A stretch of DNA of 64,000 nt from Candidatus Poribacteria bacterium (GCA_022821725.1 JAJEDB010000124.1:1-64000), one strand, 5' to 3'; shown: positions 38,977 to 49,248, counted from the stretch's first letter. Program-made: numbers and translations. Notes: generated by a model from the letters alone, not told the origin.

Positions 38977-39531
38977 ATGGAAAGACCACCCACCCCCATT
39001 CCAATCTATACCATAGGCTACGGGAGTCGTTCGATTGCGGAACTCATCGAAGTGCTACACCAGCATGAGATCGCCTACCTTATCGATGTCCGCTCCGCCC
39101 CCTACTCGCGCTATAAACCGGAATTCTCCAAAGCCGCGTTAGCGAATCAACTCGAACAGCATGACATTCGATATGTGTTCATGGGAGATACGCTTGGTGG
39201 CAGACCCGACGATGAAACCTGCTACGTCAACGGAAAACTTGACTACGAAAAGGTCAAGGAAAGGGAATACTATCAACGCGGCATTGAACGTCTACACACT
39301 GCTTTCTTGCAACAACACTCTGTGGTCCTGATGTGCAGTGAGGGGAAACCAGAGGAATGCCACCGATGCAAACTTATCGGTGCGACCCTCACAACGCAAG
39401 ATATACCTGTCATTCACATCGACGAAAATGACGAGCAAGTGACACAGGAGCAAGTCGTCGAACGCCTGACAGGTGGGCAATTGTCAATGTTCGGAGACGA
39501 GACGTTTCATTCTCGGAAAAAATACACTTAA
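38977..39531 (+). CDS. DUF488 family protein
   Basis: IYTIGYGSRSIAELIEVLHQHEIAYLIDVRSAPYSRYKPEFSKAALANQL...VVLMCSEGKPEECHR. Confidence 0.9.
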   Translation: MERPPTPIPIYTIGYGSRSIAELIEVLHQHEIAYLIDVRSAPYSRYKPEFSKAALANQLEQHDIRYVFMGDTLGGRPDDETCYVNGKLDYEKVKEREYYQRGIERLHTAFLQQHSVVLMCSEGKPEECHRCKLIGATLTTQDIPVIHIDENDEQVTQEQVVERLTGGQLSMFGDETFHSRKKYT

Positions 39532-39542
39532 TTCTACCTATT

Positions 39543-40031
39543 ATGAAAATTAAAATTGTCACCATCGGCGTATATGGCTTTGACGAATCCGGTTTTTTTG
39601 ACGCGCTCTGCCAGGCAGAGGTCGACACATTCTGCGATATCCGGAGTCGGCGCGGTCTCCGCGGTGCAACCTACGCATTCGCCAACAGTGTGCGATTGCA
39701 AGCGCGTCTGTCAGAACTCGGTATCCGATATATCCATCGAAAAGACCTCGGTCCAACGAAAACCGTCCGAGACAAACAGGCAGCAGCAGATAAAGCCAGC
39801 AAAACCGCTAAACGCAAACGCACCACATTGGGGGAAGCATTTATTGAAGCCTACCATACCGAATGCCTTGCCGAATTTGAACCCCAAAGTTTGCTGGATG
39901 AACTGGAATCGGATGCCAAAGTCGTTGCCCTCTTTTGTGTAGAAACCGCACCGGAAGCATGCCACCGCTCTCTGGTAGCAGATAAATTAGCAAAAACCCT
40001 CGATTTGGAGGTCGAAGACATCTTACCGTGA
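39543..40031 (+). CDS. DUF488 family protein (second paralogue)
   Basis: MKIKIVTIGVYGFDESGFFDALCQAEVDTFCDIRSRRGLRG...VALFCVETAPEACHRSLVADKL. Confidence 0.88.
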   Translation: MKIKIVTIGVYGFDESGFFDALCQAEVDTFCDIRSRRGLRGATYAFANSVRLQARLSELGIRYIHRKDLGPTKTVRDKQAAADKASKTAKRKRTTLGEAFIEAYHTECLAEFEPQSLLDELESDAKVVALFCVETAPEACHRSLVADKLAKTLDLEVEDILP

Positions 40032-42535
40032 GAGTACTCATTGTTGCGAAAACCCGCATGGGAAGCGGCGCGTGCATTGGCGCGATTACAGAAAAAGGGG
40101 AAAGCGTCCGGCTCGTTCCATTTAACGCGGATCCGCATGACGGCGCGAATCGGGAATATGAGGTTGGTGATATTTGGGAGATTACGGGAGAACCCGAAAC
40201 GTCGCTGATTCCACCGCACAATGAAAACTTTGTCGTCCATAAAAAATCGCGTCTTCACACCACAGAAGACATGAAAGACTTGGTGAGTGCGATTGAACTC
40301 TTAATGCCGCCGAAAACCGGGCATCCACGCGTCCTCTACGAAGGTTTATTGCAAAACACTGAAAGTGGCAGACTTCACATTAGCAAACAGAACAGCATTC
40401 CACCCTACAGTACTATATTTTGGCGAACCGACCAGCCCCTCGCTCGCGATACGGAAGGGCGGAAGGTCCGGTATCGATACCCCACCGAAAACGGCGGTTG
40501 CACATTTACTTTTGCTGGTTTTCAAAAACCACCTGAGGTACTTCCTACGGGAACGCTCCTGCGTGTGTCCTTGGCACATTGGTGGAAACCAAAAGATATA
40601 CCAGAAGTAGGCGAGCGTTGCTACGCCCAAATTTCTGGTTGGTTTCTCGAAGAGGGAAAAGAGAAAGAACAGAAACCCATCGGTGAAGAGAAACCGCCGC
40701 TCCCTCAAAAGTTGACACGATCCCCTTTAGAGATTCTCGAAAATATTTTCAAGCATACGGAATTCCGCCCATTTCAGGAAGAGATTATTAATCACATCCT
40801 CAAGAAACAAGATGCGCTGATCGTTTTACCAACCGGTGGTGGGAAGTCGCTTTGTTATCAATTGCCGGCACTCATTTTTGAGGGTGTGACCGTAGTCGTC
40901 TCTCCACTCGTTTCGCTCATGCAGGACCAGGTGATGCAACTGACAAATCTCGGTATTCGTGCTGCTTTTCTTAACCATACTATCGAACATACTGAATACG
41001 TTGCCACAATGCAGGCGGTCAGACAGGGTGAAATCAAATTGCTTTATCTCGCACCCGAAACGCTCATGAAGTCTGAAATACTCATAATGCTTGATGAAGC
41101 AGATGTCGCCTGTCTTGCGATTGATGAAGCCCACTGCATTTCACAGTGGGGCCACGATTTTCGTCCGGATTATCGAGAGTTGGTTTCTATTCGCGAGCGA
41201 TTCCAAAGTGCTGTTTGGGTTGCTCTAACTGCCACTGCAACGCCGCGAGTTCAAACGGACATTAAAGAATTACTTCAGTTCGACGAAGGACATGAGTTCA
41301 TAGGGAGTTTTAATCGAGAAAACCTCTTTATCGCTGTTGAGCCGAAAGTTGAATTGTTTGATCAGGCACTCGCGTTTCTCCAAAAACACCAGCAAGAATC
41401 CGGCATTATCTATTGTCAAACGATCAAACAGGTTGAATCATTATGCCGCGATCTAACCGCCAGACGGATTTCTGTCCGTCCTTATCACGCAGATTTAGAT
41501 GACGAAATCCGTAAACAGAATCAGGACGCTTTCATTAAGGGTGATATCCAGGTGATAGCTGCCACGATCGCCTTCGGTATGGGTATCGATAAAGCAGATG
41601 TCCGTTTTGTGCTACATGCGGGTTTGCCGAAGGAGCCGGAATCTTACTATCAAGAGATTGGGCGTAGTGGACGCGATGGACTTCCAGCAGACTGTCTCTT
41701 GTTATTCAGTTACGGTGACGTGGATACCATCGAATACTTCATCAATCAAGGGGCATCCTCCGAAAGGCAGGGACGACAGGAACGCTTGCAGACGCTTGTT
41801 TCATGGGCAACATCAATAGCGTGTCGCCGAAAAGTGTTGTTAGCCTATTTCGGAGAGGAATACGAAAATCAGAATTGTGGGATGTGTGATAACTGCCGCA
41901 ACTCGGAAATGGAACGGATTGATTTGACGACTTCGGCGCAAAAATTTCTTTCCTGCGTTCTGCGGACAGGACAGCTGTTTGGAGAAGCGTATATTATTGA
42001 CGTGTTGCGGGGTTCGCAACAAAAAAAAATCCTGAATAACGGACATGATCGAATCTCTACACATGGAATTGGCACAGATTACAGTAAAACACAATGGCGA
42101 TACTTGTCTCTCCAATTTCTCCAACACAAACTTCTTGCGCGAGATGCCCAACACGGCAGTCTCCGCGTGACACAGAAGGGATGGGGTGTCCTCAACAGAG
42201 GCGATCAGTTTTGGGGATTACCGATGGAGTCGGACGGAATCGAAGCATCGAATACATCTGAGACAGCCTCTGAAGAATCGAACGCATATGCTCCGGAACT
42301 TTTTGAGCAACTTCGAAACAAGCGCAAAATGATTGCTGATGCAGAAGACGTTCCGGCGTTTGTTGTCTTTAGCGATCGAACGTTGCGAGAGATAGCCTTT
42401 CATTTTCCGAAAACCGAAGCAGAATTTATGCAGATTCATGGTGTTGGGCCCGCGAAAGTTGAGAAATACGCCGAGATTTTTTTACCAATTATCCGTGATT
42501 ATTGCCAAGAACATGGAATCTTAGAGCGGTCTTGA
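40028..42535 (+). CDS. RecQ-family helicase with an N-terminal approx. 230-aa extension and C-terminal HRDC
   Basis: FRPFQEEIINHILKKQDALIVLPTGGGKSLCYQLPAL, DEAHCISQWGHDFRPDYREL, GRSGRDGLPADCLLLFSY, C-terminal HRDC-like; N-term MRVLIVAKTRMGSGACIGAITEKGESVRLVPFNA is OB-like by eye. Confidence 0.93.
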   Translation: MRVLIVAKTRMGSGACIGAITEKGESVRLVPFNADPHDGANREYEVGDIWEITGEPETSLIPPHNENFVVHKKSRLHTTEDMKDLVSAIELLMPPKTGHPRVLYEGLLQNTESGRLHISKQNSIPPYSTIFWRTDQPLARDTEGRKVRYRYPTENGGCTFTFAGFQKPPEVLPTGTLLRVSLAHWWKPKDIPEVGERCYAQISGWFLEEGKEKEQKPIGEEKPPLPQKLTRSPLEILENIFKHTEFRPFQEEIINHILKKQDALIVLPTGGGKSLCYQLPALIFEGVTVVVSPLVSLMQDQVMQLTNLGIRAAFLNHTIEHTEYVATMQAVRQGEIKLLYLAPETLMKSEILIMLDEADVACLAIDEAHCISQWGHDFRPDYRELVSIRERFQSAVWVALTATATPRVQTDIKELLQFDEGHEFIGSFNRENLFIAVEPKVELFDQALAFLQKHQQESGIIYCQTIKQVESLCRDLTARRISVRPYHADLDDEIRKQNQDAFIKGDIQVIAATIAFGMGIDKADVRFVLHAGLPKEPESYYQEIGRSGRDGLPADCLLLFSYGDVDTIEYFINQGASSERQGRQERLQTLVSWATSIACRRKVLLAYFGEEYENQNCGMCDNCRNSEMERIDLTTSAQKFLSCVLRTGQLFGEAYIIDVLRGSQQKKILNNGHDRISTHGIGTDYSKTQWRYLSLQFLQHKLLARDAQHGSLRVTQKGWGVLNRGDQFWGLPMESDGIEASNTSETASEESNAYAPELFEQLRNKRKMIADAEDVPAFVVFSDRTLREIAFHFPKTEAEFMQIHGVGPAKVEKYAEIFLPIIRDYCQEHGILERS

Positions 42536-42554
42536 GATATTCCGTGAGTTATGG

Positions 42555-42690
42555 TTTTGGGATTTTTAAATCTTTGCAGATTTTCGCGACAAGCGACTCG
42601 GCAATCTCGTTATGTCTCGGCACGGAAGTTGAAGTCTTGATACCCTGTACGGAATTCCCCACCGCGAGTGTGGGTGATCAGGAAAGCGCT
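42555..42690 (-). pseudogene. HicA-like toxin remnant
   Basis: Reverse strand reads ...SVPRHNEIAESLVAKICKDLKIPKP*, resembling a HicA C-terminus (VPxHxEI..TLxxIxKD); upstream part absent. Confidence 0.45.
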
Positions 42691-42812
42691 GGAAATTTAA
42701 GGGCATATATGGTATAATTGGTGTACAGTCGATTAGTTTTCGCCTGCCTTTGAATACATGTGTAAAAAACATCTTTTGAGAAACAGTAAATATTTTGGGA
42801 AGAAGATTGAAT

Positions 42813-43415
42813 ATGGTTGATTGGGAGAAAAATTTTGCGATTATCGTACGAACATCAAGTTTTTCTCATCTTAGAGACCTTTACACAGGCAAAGCAGCTT
42901 TGGGAAGCGCGCACGAAAATGATCCTGCATTTGGTCATGCAGTCATAATTCTAAAGATTGGTGACGATTTGTATTATCGGGGATATCGCCCCACTTTAGC
43001 AGATAGGGGGCTTCGTGAAGCCTTAGGAGCGAATGATAAAAGCGCGGTCATAGATATTCTTCGCAAAGGGGTAACCGCGGAAATATGTGACGAGCGAAGT
43101 ATGTACCAGGAAGTTTTCCAAACTGCACTTTCTGGGTTTGTCTATCATTACTTGAATTACAAAAAAAAAGAAGTAGATTCTATCTGGACTCAGGTCAAAC
43201 AGGACGAGGAAAAAGAAGACAAATATTATACACTGGAGCCAGATACAGCCAGACAATCTGGTGAATTCGCGGAGGACTCGCTTGTCCATAATTGTGTAAC
43301 ATGGATCATTGAAACTCAGCATGTATCGGTTAACCGCTTTCTTTTAAAACGTGTACGTAATGGTAACATTTCCCAATTTGCTGAGAATTTACACCAAACT
43401 GGAGATAGTCTGTGA
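42813..43415 (+). CDS. Putative permuted papain-fold (LRAT/NlpC-P60-like) protein
   Basis: DPAFGHAVIILKIGDDLYYRGYRP (His) ... EDSLVHNCVTWIIE (Cys) order; ATG 42813 preferred over TTG 42795. Confidence 0.45.
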   Translation: MVDWEKNFAIIVRTSSFSHLRDLYTGKAALGSAHENDPAFGHAVIILKIGDDLYYRGYRPTLADRGLREALGANDKSAVIDILRKGVTAEICDERSMYQEVFQTALSGFVYHYLNYKKKEVDSIWTQVKQDEEKEDKYYTLEPDTARQSGEFAEDSLVHNCVTWIIETQHVSVNRFLLKRVRNGNISQFAENLHQTGDSL

Positions 43416-44089
43416 CTAAGGAAAATTCAATTAAAATCAGCAAGTTTCATATTGATGATGGGGGACTTTTGTTGATCTCTGAGGCTGATGGTTTGCCATT
43501 TTTGGTAGTTGATGCCAAAGGGGTTACCTTCGATGCGGGGCCCTTCGCAGGGTTTTTCTGCGCTTTGGAAGGTCTATCCAAATTTATCGTAAACGGGAAA
43601 AGGGATTCTGCATGCTTTGTGCAACTCAAATTTACAGAAGAGGATGTTTACCAAATTGGAAATTTCGATTTTAGCGACGAGCAATATACTGACGCATTGC
43701 ATTGGGTAATCACAGGAAACAAGCAGATTGCACAGAAAAGAGAAAGGAAAAAAGAAGATTCTAAACACTACACATATGCGGTTATAAGTGTGATTGCGAC
43801 GTGTTTGGGAAGGGACAAAAAATCGCTTAAACCCGATACAACTATTAGAGAGACTTTCGGTTCTTTAGATTCTTTGGATAGACAAAATTTGATTTATAAG
43901 ACAGAAGAGCGTTTTTCAATCATCGTTCCAGACAGCATTTTTGCACAAATCGTCACAATTGCTGATATGATTGATTATGTGAAAGCACAAGTTGAAAACG
44001 AAACAGATTTCTTGGAAAGACCTCACCGCAAAGACAGAAACATACGCGGGATCAAGCACGAACACACGGCAGAAAAACCATTGCAATAA
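43412..44089 (+). CDS. Protein with a C-terminal acyl-carrier-protein-like domain
   Basis: SVIATCLGRDKKSLKPDTTIRETFGSLDSLDRQNLIYKTEERFSIIVPDSIFAQIVTIADMIDYVKAQVE; DSL 4'-phosphopantetheine motif; overlaps the upstream ORF by 4 nt. Confidence 0.65.
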   Translation: MTKENSIKISKFHIDDGGLLLISEADGLPFLVVDAKGVTFDAGPFAGFFCALEGLSKFIVNGKRDSACFVQLKFTEEDVYQIGNFDFSDEQYTDALHWVITGNKQIAQKRERKKEDSKHYTYAVISVIATCLGRDKKSLKPDTTIRETFGSLDSLDRQNLIYKTEERFSIIVPDSIFAQIVTIADMIDYVKAQVENETDFLERPHRKDRNIRGIKHEHTAEKPLQ

Positions 44090-44190
44090 CATTCGCTCGA
44101 CTCTTTCTTTCGCCTGCTCCACAACTACCGTTAATCTTCATAAAATTTATGCTATAAAAACACAGCGAATAATGAATCGTCCTCACCTAA

Positions 44191-45837
44191 TTAACGTCTG
44201 GTGTGGGAATATGGAACTTTTGAAGGCGGTTCTTGCATCACAGGAATGACGTAACTCCGAACCGTTAAACCCTCTACCGTTTCCGTCTCTACTCGCGGTT
44301 CCGGGTCCTGTCGATGGTCAAAGACGATGTAATACCCTTCCGTTACGCCTTCGGAACTGAGATACGCTGCGAGTTGCTTTTTGCCTGCCTGATAGCGATT
44401 GTCGCCTCTCCAAATCTTCGTTTCTACGATATATTTCTCTTGGTTATGGATGATAATGATGTCCATTCTGCCGCGACCGGTTGGCACCTCAATGTGCATG
44501 AAACCACCAATAAGTTTAACAAACTGGTCAAGATAGGCGAGCAGCAGATGTCTGCCAACGGATTCTTGGGGTGTATCGGGGACCTGTAAAATTTGGAACC
44601 CGACACGGACAATGAAATCTCGAAAGTTATCCAGTAGAGCCTCCATTTTAATATGTCCCGTAGGGGTCAGGTAATCAAGAAAGCCGTCGCTATCTTCTTC
44701 GGATAAGTACGCATCCTCCAGACCATTCACAACCGGCTTGAATGCTTGCAGAATGCAATATAGATACATTGGATTAATGATTTCGCACATGCCATCATCA
44801 CCTCTGGCAATGACCCCGTAGGTGGCAAGTTCATTGATAATGTCACTCCTCAGATTGAAATCAACACCTTCCTCATGTGCCATAATCCGCATCAGAAACT
44901 TTTCAAAACTCGGGTCCCTCCTAATATTGGTGAGTAGATGTGTGAAATTAACGTTATCTTCCTCAAGGAGTTGTGCGTGTGCTTCTGAAAAGTGTGCCAT
45001 AGTCATCGGCTCGGTTTTCGGAACCTCCAATTCTTCCGTGAGAATCTGTGCGAATCGGTTCACCAAGACAGGTTGCCCAGCAGTCTGTTTATGAATAGCT
45101 GCGATAACTTCAGGAACAAAAGGTTGTCCGACCTCGTCTGTATATTGCCCAAGCAGTTCCTGCACCTGTTCAAGGGTGAAGTTGGGTAGCTGAAACTCGT
45201 CTTGGATATTGAAGGGGGAGATAGACCGGTCGTAGTTGAGTTGTGCGATACTTTTAACTCCGATGATACCGACGCTGTGCGGACACCGGGGCTTCCCAGC
45301 AATGTAGATATGGCGGAGCGTATGAAGAAAATCGCTCAGAGCAGCGGGTGGGATGCCATCAAACTCGTCAATGATTAAGACGAATTTCTGGGGCGTTAGG
45401 AAACGCGCGAGGTTTCTAAAAAACCGCCGCATTGCGTGATGGTCGGTTAGTTTTGTGTCCGCTAAAAATTGGATTAAAGCTTCAGATGGGGAGCCGCCGC
45501 GTCGCTGAAACAAACCCTCAATTTCTTCGCATATATCTTGGTAAAGGTTGGCATAAAAATCAGCAACAGCGGTGTTCTTGTACACATCAAAATTCAGTTG
45601 AATAGGGAAGTAGGTGAACTTTGAAGCGGATTCGGCTTGAGCGGTAGCAGCGTTACCGACCGCGAGCGTTTCCAACGCAGCCTGAAAGAAGGTGGTTTTA
45701 CCTGTTTGGCGCGGTGCAAACAAGACAACATATTTACCTTCTTCAACGCGTTCGATGAAATCGGAGATCTCCTCGGTTCGCGCAACAACGTAGTGCTCTT
45801 GAGGATTGACGGGACCTTGTGTTCCAAAACGTCTCAT
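44191..45837 (-). CDS. AAA-like ATPase with C-terminal PD-(D/E)XK-type nuclease domain
   Basis: VVLFAPRQTGKTTFF (P-loop), FVLIIDEFDGIP (Walker B), C-term GRGRMDIIIIHNQEKYIVETKIWRGDNRYQAGKKQLAAYL. Confidence 0.85.
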   Translation of the reverse strand: MRRFGTQGPVNPQEHYVVARTEEISDFIERVEEGKYVVLFAPRQTGKTTFFQAALETLAVGNAATAQAESASKFTYFPIQLNFDVYKNTAVADFYANLYQDICEEIEGLFQRRGGSPSEALIQFLADTKLTDHHAMRRFFRNLARFLTPQKFVLIIDEFDGIPPAALSDFLHTLRHIYIAGKPRCPHSVGIIGVKSIAQLNYDRSISPFNIQDEFQLPNFTLEQVQELLGQYTDEVGQPFVPEVIAAIHKQTAGQPVLVNRFAQILTEELEVPKTEPMTMAHFSEAHAQLLEEDNVNFTHLLTNIRRDPSFEKFLMRIMAHEEGVDFNLRSDIINELATYGVIARGDDGMCEIINPMYLYCILQAFKPVVNGLEDAYLSEEDSDGFLDYLTPTGHIKMEALLDNFRDFIVRVGFQILQVPDTPQESVGRHLLLAYLDQFVKLIGGFMHIEVPTGRGRMDIIIIHNQEKYIVETKIWRGDNRYQAGKKQLAAYLSSEGVTEGYYIVFDHRQDPEPRVETETVEGLTVRSYVIPVMQEPPSKVPYSHTRR

Positions 45838-45951
45838 TTTCTCTCCTTTTCGCTAAACCCCTGGCATTTGATTGTACCACATCGGGTCGATGCGGTCAAC
45901 GCTAAATATCTACAATTCAATGAATAGATGGATTCTTCTATGTTGCAAAGT

Positions 45952-45990
45952 TATGCACCCTATTCAGCCGAAAATTGTGTCTTTAAATGA
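45952..45990 (+). promoter_or_regulatory. Shared upstream motif TGCACCC-N10-AAAATTGTGTCYTTAAAT (copy 1)
   Basis: tatgcaccctattcagccgaaaattgtgtctttaaat, upstream of the PD40 gene. Confidence 0.6.
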
Positions 45991-46054
45991 TGAGAGGGTC
46001 TTACGTATTACGTTTATTGTTCAAATTATAAGATGATCTTAGGAGAGAAACTTT

Positions 46055-47060
46055 ATGGGAACGATGAGATTGTTAGTCTTTTTCCTACTTAAGGTGTTGG
46101 TCCTGAATACAAATGTTTATTCAGTTTTCGCAAAAGCACCAACGACCCCTAAAATCCTGTTTACCTCCACACGCGACGGAAACAGAGAAATATACACCAT
46201 GAACCCAGATGGCAGCGAACAGGTGAGACTCACACAACATCCTGGAAATGATCTGCAAGCCGTTTGGTCACCTACCGGTGAAAAGATTCTTTTCATCTCC
46301 GATCGCGGAGGGGAGCGAGACCTTTACCTGATGGACCCAGATGGAAAAAACGTTCGACGCTTCTTCAAGAGAAAAACGAAATTTTATAGAACCCATCCAA
46401 CGTGGTCACCCGATGGCAAACACATCGCTTATGTGAACAGGAAGGGGGATAGTCTTAATTCTGATATCCAGATTGCGCGCCTTGGGGAACAAGAGGATGA
46501 ATATATTGCGACAGGCTGGGATCCCGCATGGTCGCCAGATGGCACTGAAATTGCCTACTCTGTAGACCAACCATTCGCGTCTCAACTGACATTTATCAAC
46601 GTCCATACACGAGCGCAGGAAAAACCGCTAACCCAAGAAAGCACTGATTTGGCAATACAATCCTTCTTGGTCGGCTGTGGGAGACAGACTTGCCTTTACT
46701 GGGAACAAGCATCCGCTACCCCCCATCTTGGATAAGGATCTGCACAACGCTTGGAAGGCAAAACAGACGATCTACATCGTCAACCGAGACGGCTCCGGTC
46801 TCAAACAACTTATAGATGAAGCAGGTCCCTATGCCCAGTATCCTGCGCTATCTCCGCATGGTGAAGAAGTTCTTTACACACAGAAAATCAATGGAGATTT
46901 CCAAATCTTCAAACTTAATCTAAACAGCGGGGTTCGGACGCAATTAACGCATATTTCATGGAATACTGGCGGAGATTGGTTTGACCCGGCGTATGCGTTG
47001 CCCGTTTCACCACAACCCCAACTACTCTCCACGGTATGGGCGAAAATAAAAAAGAAATAA
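46055..47060 (+). pseudogene. PD40/TolB-like beta-propeller secreted protein, frameshifted near 46660
   Basis: 46055..46735 carries ILFTSTRDGNREIYTMNPDGSEQVRLTQHPG...; the other frame resumes as NPSWSAVGDRLAF (paralogues: WSPTGDKLAF) through ALPVSPQPQLLSTVWAKIKKK. Confidence 0.75.
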
Positions 47061-47340
47061 TGAATCGTTCTCACCTAATTAACGTCTGCCGTGGGATCTG
47101 GGACGCTTGAAGGCAGTTCTGGCATCACAGGAATGATGTAACGCCGAACCGTTAAACCCTCTACCGTTTCCATCTCTACTCGCGGTTCTGAGTCCTGCCG
47201 ACATCACTTCTTGCAATAACACCATACGTGGCAAGTTCACTTACAACATCACTACATAGATTGAAATCAACACTTTCCTCACGGGCCGTAATTCGCATCA
47301 AAAGACTTTCAAAGCGCGGGTCTCTTCTGATATATTCTCT
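47060..47340 (-). pseudogene. Degenerate, internally deleted copy of the AAA ATPase gene at 44191..45837
   Basis: 47061-47200 closely matches approx. 44170-44310; 47200-47340 matches approx. 44785-44930; the middle and 5' portions are missing. Confidence 0.8.
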
Positions 47341-47350
47341 GTTGCGAAGT

Positions 47351-47388
47351 CATGCACCCATTCATCCGAAAATTGTGTCCTTAAATTA
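47351..47388 (+). promoter_or_regulatory. Shared upstream motif (copy 2)
   Basis: catgcacccattcatccgaaaattgtgtccttaaatt; flanks also match copy 1 (agagggtcttacgtatNacgttta). Confidence 0.6.
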
Positions 47389-47500
47389 TGAGAGGGTCTT
47401 ACGTATCACGTTTAAAAGGAATGACCCTATGTGCGAAAGCGATGTTGCAAATATGCGTCCCTTGCGCTCGAATGCATAGAACAGACTTTGAAGGGGAAAT

Positions 47501-47782
47501 TACGGTGAAATTGTGTCGGATGACGATGGAAAAGTTACAGCCTTCCGCGAGAAACCGCCTATTTATTGCTTTGGCTACATCAACAGTGGAATGTGCCTTT
47601 TTAACCAGACTATTGTTGAGACTTTTCCTGAAGACCGGGATAATTTCTCAATCGAGCGGGATGTTTTTCCGAAGGTCTCTAATCTTTACGCCTTACAAAC
47701 CGATGCGGATTGGATTGATATTGGTGTCCCAGAGCGGTTGGCGTATGCACGAGAACACTCCCAAAACGGAGACTTTCAATGA
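47501..47782 (+). pseudogene. 5'-truncated sugar-phosphate nucleotidyltransferase fragment
   Basis: YGEIVSDDDGKVTAFREKPPIYCFGYINSGMCLFNQTIVETFPEDRDNFSIERDVFPKVSNLYALQTDADWIDIGVPERLAYA; N-terminal catalytic part absent. Confidence 0.7.
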
Positions 47783-49248
47783 ATCGTGACATATTTAGGG
47801 CGTATGATATTCGCGGCATTTTTGGCGTTGACTTTCAACCGGCAGATTTTTATCAAATTGCTCGCGCCTTTGCGGATCGCTTCCAACCAAAAATCGTTGC
47901 CTTGGGACACGACGTCCGCGAAAGTTCACCGCAACTGTGGCGGCAGGTTGCCGAAGGACTTGTAGACTCGGGTGTTGAAGTCCTCAACCTTGGTCAGATT
48001 TCGACCGATATGCTCTATTTCGCTGTCGTGCACTACCAGACAGATGCGGGCATTGTCATTTCTGCGTCTCACAATCCGGCTAAATATAACGGTATGAAAC
48101 TCGTCCGTCGACATGCCGCACCGATATCCGCGGATACAGGTCTTTTTGATCTTCGCAATGCTGTCGAAAACGGAATCCTATCTGAAAAAGAAAAAATACA
48201 CTGCCACACAATCCCGGAGCCTATTCCGTTTCTGGATGCCTATCTGACGCACCTAAGTTCATTTACAGACTTACAGACGCTCTCCAACAAGCGAATTGTC
48301 ATCAATGCCAATAGCGGACTTGCTGGACAGATTGCCGAACGACTGTTAGCAGAAACACCCATCGAGGTATGTGAGCGATTATTTACCCAACCCGACGGCA
48401 CATTCTCCAAGATTCCCGCCGGCAGACCCGATCCGCTAAGACCAGAGAATCGGGAATTAACCACACAGGCGGTTAAACAGACAAAGGCAGATTTGGCAGT
48501 CGCATGGGACGCAGATGCCGACAGGTGTTTCTTTTTTGATGAAAATGGAGCATTTGTTGAGGGTTGCTACATTACGGCGTTGCTTGCCGAAAAACTCCTT
48601 CAAGAGAAAGGGGAAAGGACTGTCATCTTTGATCCAAGAGCCGTCTGGGCGGTAGAGAACGCCGTTGTTTCTGCGAATGGCACACCCCTTCTCAACCGAT
48701 GTGGACACTCGTTTATCAAATCCCGCATGCAAGAAACCGACGCACTCTTCGCCGGAGAGGCGAGCGGACACTACTATTTCAAAGACAATTTCTATACAGA
48801 TAATGGAATGATTCCCTTATTACTCATCCTTGAATACCTGAGTGCAAACCGAACATCACTCGCTGAATCCGTTAACCGTCTCCGATGCGAGTATCCAGTT
48901 TCAGGTGAAATCAACTTTTCCTTTGAAACCGAGTGTCACCTGCGAGATGCTATGGAGGTCGTCCAACAACAAATATACGCTTTTGGGAACCATCCCTGTA
49001 TTGAAACGCCAGTTGACGGCTTGTCGGTCAGATTTCACACAGGTTTCCGCCCACTTGCTGCGAATGGTGATAGACTCGGTAATTGGCGGTTTAATCTCCG
49101 AGAATCGAACACTGAACCCTTGTTGCGACTCAACGTTGAATCTATCGGGAGCGAGGATCTCCTGATTGAACAAACAATGAGAATTAGTGAAAAACTTGAG
49201 AGTCTCGGGGGTAGGAGAGAAACGAAGTTTCGCTGGGAAAAGGAATAG
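47779..49248 (+). CDS. Phosphomannomutase/phosphoglucomutase
   Basis: FRAYDIRGIFGVDF, GIVISASHNPAKYNGMKLV, AWDADADRCFFFDE, AGEASGHYYFKD, RESNTEPLLRLNVES. Confidence 0.93.
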   Translation: MNRDIFRAYDIRGIFGVDFQPADFYQIARAFADRFQPKIVALGHDVRESSPQLWRQVAEGLVDSGVEVLNLGQISTDMLYFAVVHYQTDAGIVISASHNPAKYNGMKLVRRHAAPISADTGLFDLRNAVENGILSEKEKIHCHTIPEPIPFLDAYLTHLSSFTDLQTLSNKRIVINANSGLAGQIAERLLAETPIEVCERLFTQPDGTFSKIPAGRPDPLRPENRELTTQAVKQTKADLAVAWDADADRCFFFDENGAFVEGCYITALLAEKLLQEKGERTVIFDPRAVWAVENAVVSANGTPLLNRCGHSFIKSRMQETDALFAGEASGHYYFKDNFYTDNGMIPLLLILEYLSANRTSLAESVNRLRCEYPVSGEINFSFETECHLRDAMEVVQQQIYAFGNHPCIETPVDGLSVRFHTGFRPLAANGDRLGNWRFNLRESNTEPLLRLNVESIGSEDLLIEQTMRISEKLESLGGRRETKFRWEKE

